Source: Lytechinus pictus (lineage: Eukaryota > Echinodermata > Echinoidea > Temnopleuroida > Toxopneustidae). Taken from it: a DNA stretch of 64,000 nucleotides. Location of the stretch: the NCBI RefSeq assembly GCF_037042905.1, contig NC_087247.1, forward strand, positions 56,381,920 through 56,445,919, read 5' to 3'. Numbering within the stretch: the first letter of the stretch is position 1; each line of letters begins with the position of its first letter. This document shows, in pieces, positions 62,701-64,000 of this stretch. The notes under the pieces are model-generated. The model saw only the letters and a program-made list of their open reading frames with translations, was not told where the DNA came from and did not search any database. The translations under genes and the position numbers were made by a program.

Positions 62701-64000
62701 TGATCATGATGCCGAGAATAAGGACAGACCACCTAATTCGTCCGCATGACGAATTAAATTCTAGTTTTACGTCATATTCTTCATTTTAATTTCGTAAGTC
62801 ATTCTCTCACAAATTACAGGATTATGCATTTCATATAAATACACAATACATTCTACTACTATCAAAACATGAATCAATAATTGCACCAAAAAAAAGTCAA
62901 ATGGAGATCAACATTGCATCACACTGTACTGCATCATGTCAACTTCTTTCAAATTAATAACAAATAATTTCAAAAGGATACTGTTCATATGTGAGTGGAA
63001 TTCCTATCTGATAATCTCTAACTGCATTCAGCACTCTTAGTAGTTTGCACATATTCACAAACTTGTCTGCATTCACATTAGTCCCAAAGCACTTTCCAAA
63101 TGAGGCCGCCTGCATCATGGCAAAGAACAAATATCAGATTATTATTCAATTATGACTCTATGTAAGTCTGACTACAAGTAATGAGTAAGTATAAGAGTTT
63201 GAAACAAAACCTACTCCATAAGGCTAGTATAAGTAGTGGTTAAGTTAAAAAGAATAAACTAAAATTTCATTTTGCATAGATAAAGAACTGATCAATTTTA
63301 GTGACCAAAGCTGTGAATGTGATGGTGATGATTTTTTACTAATTAAATAACTTTTGACAGGATATGAATGCAAGCTAAAGATTTGTTCAAAGACTTCAAT
63401 CATATCATATCAACAACATCAGGTGTTTGTGTCAATATTAGCTTTATTTTTTCTATTCATATAATATATTTAGCACTGAACTTGTTGAAAGATAAATCCT
63501 GGTGCACCCTAAATGTTCCTCTGCTTATTGATAGAATTTGTGTGAATGACAATGAGGCTACATAAATCTTACCCTGAGTAGTAATTTCTGTACAGTTGGT
63601 TCATACTCTGCTCCTGCGGCTTCTATACACTGTTCAACTGCTAAACTCAACTGATCTTTGATCATACGGATGTACTCATCAGCTTTCTGACTTTCTTTCT
63701 ACAGAACAAGATCAAATATAGAAAACATCTTCACTGATCTGTATTTTTACACTTGATCATAAGTGGGCTGTCAATCACCTGCAATAATCTACATAAACAT
63801 TGCAATAAAAGAAGGTACATAATTCCACTATAGCCTGGATCAAACTGTAAGGATCTGGCTTCAGGCTTGCCTAAAAATTGCAATTCATTTTAATTGACAT
63901 GTCCATTTAAATGTAACACAAAGGGATACAATTATAATTTACAATTGAATATAAGTGATTTGCCATAAGGCTTTCACTTCATTGTACAATTGATTATATC
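50602..64000 (-). CDS. VPS16: VPS16 homologue, C-terminal 477 residues (13 exons, 5' part off the right edge)
   Basis: VPS16 is a core subunit of the HOPS and CORVET tethering complexes that drive endosome and lysosome fusion; with VPS33 it is part of the SNARE-handling module. Thirteen consecutive minus-strand exons with consensus splice sites and matching phases encode the C-terminal alpha-solenoid half, including [95 protein letters not shown] and [16 protein letters not shown], all family-diagnostic. Animal VPS16 is roughly 840 residues, so about 57% is present and the N-terminal beta-propeller lies beyond 64000. No stop or frameshift occurs in any exon. Introns hold two receptor-site repeats, a TA-flanked element, a TTAA-flanked MITE and a tRNA-like sequence. 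The stop codon overlaps an AATAAA. Confidence 0.96.
50982..51963 (+). repeat. receptor-site repeat, copy 2 (VPS16 last intron)
   Basis: Same boundaries as copy 1 (CAAGTGGAATGCC ... GGTGAGACAAA). Perfect TGACCTTTGACCT at 51195, 51357, 51550 and 51742, each followed by a GTCATGTGA or ATCATGTGA motif. A short local duplication (tttatgaatcagatccataa) lies at 51450-51490. Confidence 0.9.
52512..52615 (-). CDS. VPS16: VPS16 exon l
   Basis: 104 nt, acceptor ccctag, donor GTAAGT. Encodes [20 protein letters not shown] ...KMYIRM plus two bases of Gly. Confidence 0.95.
52957..53053 (-). CDS. VPS16: VPS16 exon k
   Basis: 97 nt, acceptor ctgtag, donor GTAAGG. Completes Arg, then [20 protein letters not shown] and [12 protein letters not shown]. 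Confidence 0.95.
53674..53843 (-). CDS. VPS16: VPS16 exon j
   Basis: 170 nt, acceptor ttatag, donor GTGAGT. Encodes [12 protein letters not shown]...[20 protein letters not shown] and ...FKVPDK. Confidence 0.95.
54481..56136. mobile_element. TA-flanked element with GGGGAGACCGGGG ends
   Basis: Inverted ends GGGGAGACCGGGGTTAGTTG / revcomp GGGGAGACCGGGGTAAGTTG, flanked by TA (54479-54480, 56137-56138); the empty site matches the repeat unit (gaTAccccc). The interior repeats the end motif GGGGTAAGTTGGAACA in both orientations near 54670-54725 and 55733-55795. 1656 bp, no transposase ORF. Confidence 0.9.
57098..57491. mobile_element. 394-bp piggyBac-like MITE with TTAA duplication
   Basis: Ends AGATAAATTCCAG / CTGGCATTTCTCT, TTAA at 57094-57097 and 57492-57495. 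It splits the AACTTAACC...GGTTAAG part of the receptor-site repeat. Confidence 0.8.
57615..57692 (-). CDS. VPS16: VPS16 exon i
   Basis: 26 codons, phase 0, acceptor atccag, donor GTGATG. Encodes [20 protein letters not shown] and NEFSMK. An alternative AG 12 bases downstream would drop DLQK but keep frame. Confidence 0.9.
58318..58422 (-). CDS. VPS16: VPS16 exon h
   Basis: 35 codons, phase 0, acceptor ctttag, donor GTAATT. Encodes [20 protein letters not shown] and [15 protein letters not shown]. Confidence 0.94.
58505..58632. repeat. CAT/CATCAT microsatellite
   Basis: Imperfect (CAT)n over about 125 bp in a VPS16 intron. Confidence 0.9.
58834..58931 (-). CDS. VPS16: VPS16 exon g
   Basis: 98 nt, acceptor attcag, donor GTAGAT. 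Completes the Val codon, then [20 protein letters not shown] and [12 protein letters not shown]. Confidence 0.94.
59379..59487 (-). CDS. VPS16: VPS16 exon f
   Basis: 109 nt, acceptor aaatag, donor GTAAGC. Encodes [18 protein letters not shown]...AIESGDTDL plus the first base of Val. Confidence 0.96.
59897..60031 (-). CDS. VPS16: VPS16 exon e
   Basis: 45 codons, phase 0, acceptor atacag, donor GTGAAT. Encodes [20 protein letters not shown] and [20 protein letters not shown]. Confidence 0.95.
60313..60421 (-). CDS. VPS16: VPS16 exon d
   Basis: 109 nt, acceptor acttag, donor GTATCT. Encodes [22 protein letters not shown]...ILGHWACYK. Confidence 0.93.
60734..60769 (-). CDS. VPS16: VPS16 exon c (36 nt)
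   Basis: Very small exon, acceptor gatcacag, donor GTAAGA. Joined: [15 protein letters not shown]. It is too short for ORF detection but required for frame continuity. Confidence 0.9.
61450..61580. other. CpG-rich alternating purine-pyrimidine stretch
   Basis: Runs such as gcgcgcgcgcacgtatgcgc (61531 onward) and gacgcgcgcgtc stand out in an AT-rich intron and could adopt Z-DNA. Confidence 0.6.
62361..62436 (+). other. tRNA-like sequence (SINE head or tRNA pseudogene)
   Basis: A box TGGCTCAATGG (62371-62381), B box GGTTCGAGTCC (62415-62425), T-rich run after it (62443-62470) as a pol III stop. The anticodon loop could read TGA but the acceptor stem does not pair well, so it is not called a functional tRNA. 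Confidence 0.5.
62982..63109 (-). CDS. VPS16: VPS16 exon b
   Basis: 128 nt. Acceptor atgcag, donor GTATCC, ending with two bases of a Gln codon completed by the next exon. Encodes AASFGKCF...[18 protein letters not shown]. Confidence 0.93.
63573..63698 (-). CDS. VPS16: VPS16 exon a (first seen)
   Basis: 42 codons, phase 0 both ends, acceptor ctgtag, donor GTAAGA. Encodes KADEYIR...[24 protein letters not shown], matching the linker before AASFGKCF in VPS16. Confidence 0.93.

Larger units (their letters stand above)
61074..62763. mobile_element. possible DNA element with GGTGGTCTGTC subterminal inverted repeats
   Basis: TTAGGTGGTCTGTC at about 61108-61121 and GACAGACCACCTAA at 62723-62736, with CTAG and AATTTCGTC-like phrases outside or next to them. 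The interior includes a CpG-rich alternating stretch and a tRNA-like sequence. Exact ends uncertain. Confidence 0.4.

Overview
This is a eukaryotic, intron-rich, AT-rich window, most likely from a marine deuterostome and probably an echinoderm such as a sea urchin. That placement is an inference. It rests on animal-type spliced genes in the metazoan GILT and VPS16 families, many repeat families, and very long fold-back elements of the kind known in sea urchins as TU elements. Most ORFs longer than 60 codons are chance or repeat-derived; real coding sequence is a small fraction.

Genes, all on the minus strand: (1) 4620-12112, a GILT/IFI30-like lysosomal thiol reductase. Four exons are visible, including the CPGC active site and the full GILT signature; the first exon(s) were not found. 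(2) 32448-35013, a complete-looking two-exon gene for a 462-residue protein I do not recognise, with a C-terminal cysteine cluster. (3) 50602 to beyond the right edge, the C-terminal 477 residues of VPS16 (HOPS/CORVET) in 13 exons, with reading phase continuous at every junction. (4) A possible secretory or membrane first exon at 50103-50211. The two recognised genes both serve the endo-lysosomal system, though 40 kb apart.

The rest is transposon-dominated. Left third: piggyBac-like MITE (1776-2924), old inverted repeat (3587-4192), fold-back FB1 (6228-9019) and a receptor-site-like repeat (9507-10609), the last two in one GILT intron. Middle: a decayed non-LTR retrotransposon (about 14150-17524) interrupted by a 147-bp MITE; a compound fold-back region (17760-19563) containing a perfect 63-bp-arm hairpin with a 9-bp target duplication; a hAT-like element (19957-21645); and a six-level nest (21725-29666): hAT > LINE tail > 6.3-kb fold-back > hAT > hAT > SINE. 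Right: a CR1/L2-type LINE (43498-45525) whose 3' hairpin tail is shared with the SINE, a 114-bp minisatellite (45700-47860), and VPS16 introns carrying two more copies of the receptor-site repeat. One of these copies is split by a TA-flanked element and by a TTAA-flanked MITE.

The strongest biology to follow up is the fold-back family (common TAGTCC ends, about 190-210-bp tandem units in each arm), the dense nuclear-receptor half-site arrays in introns of two lysosomal genes, and the LINE/SINE tail sharing.
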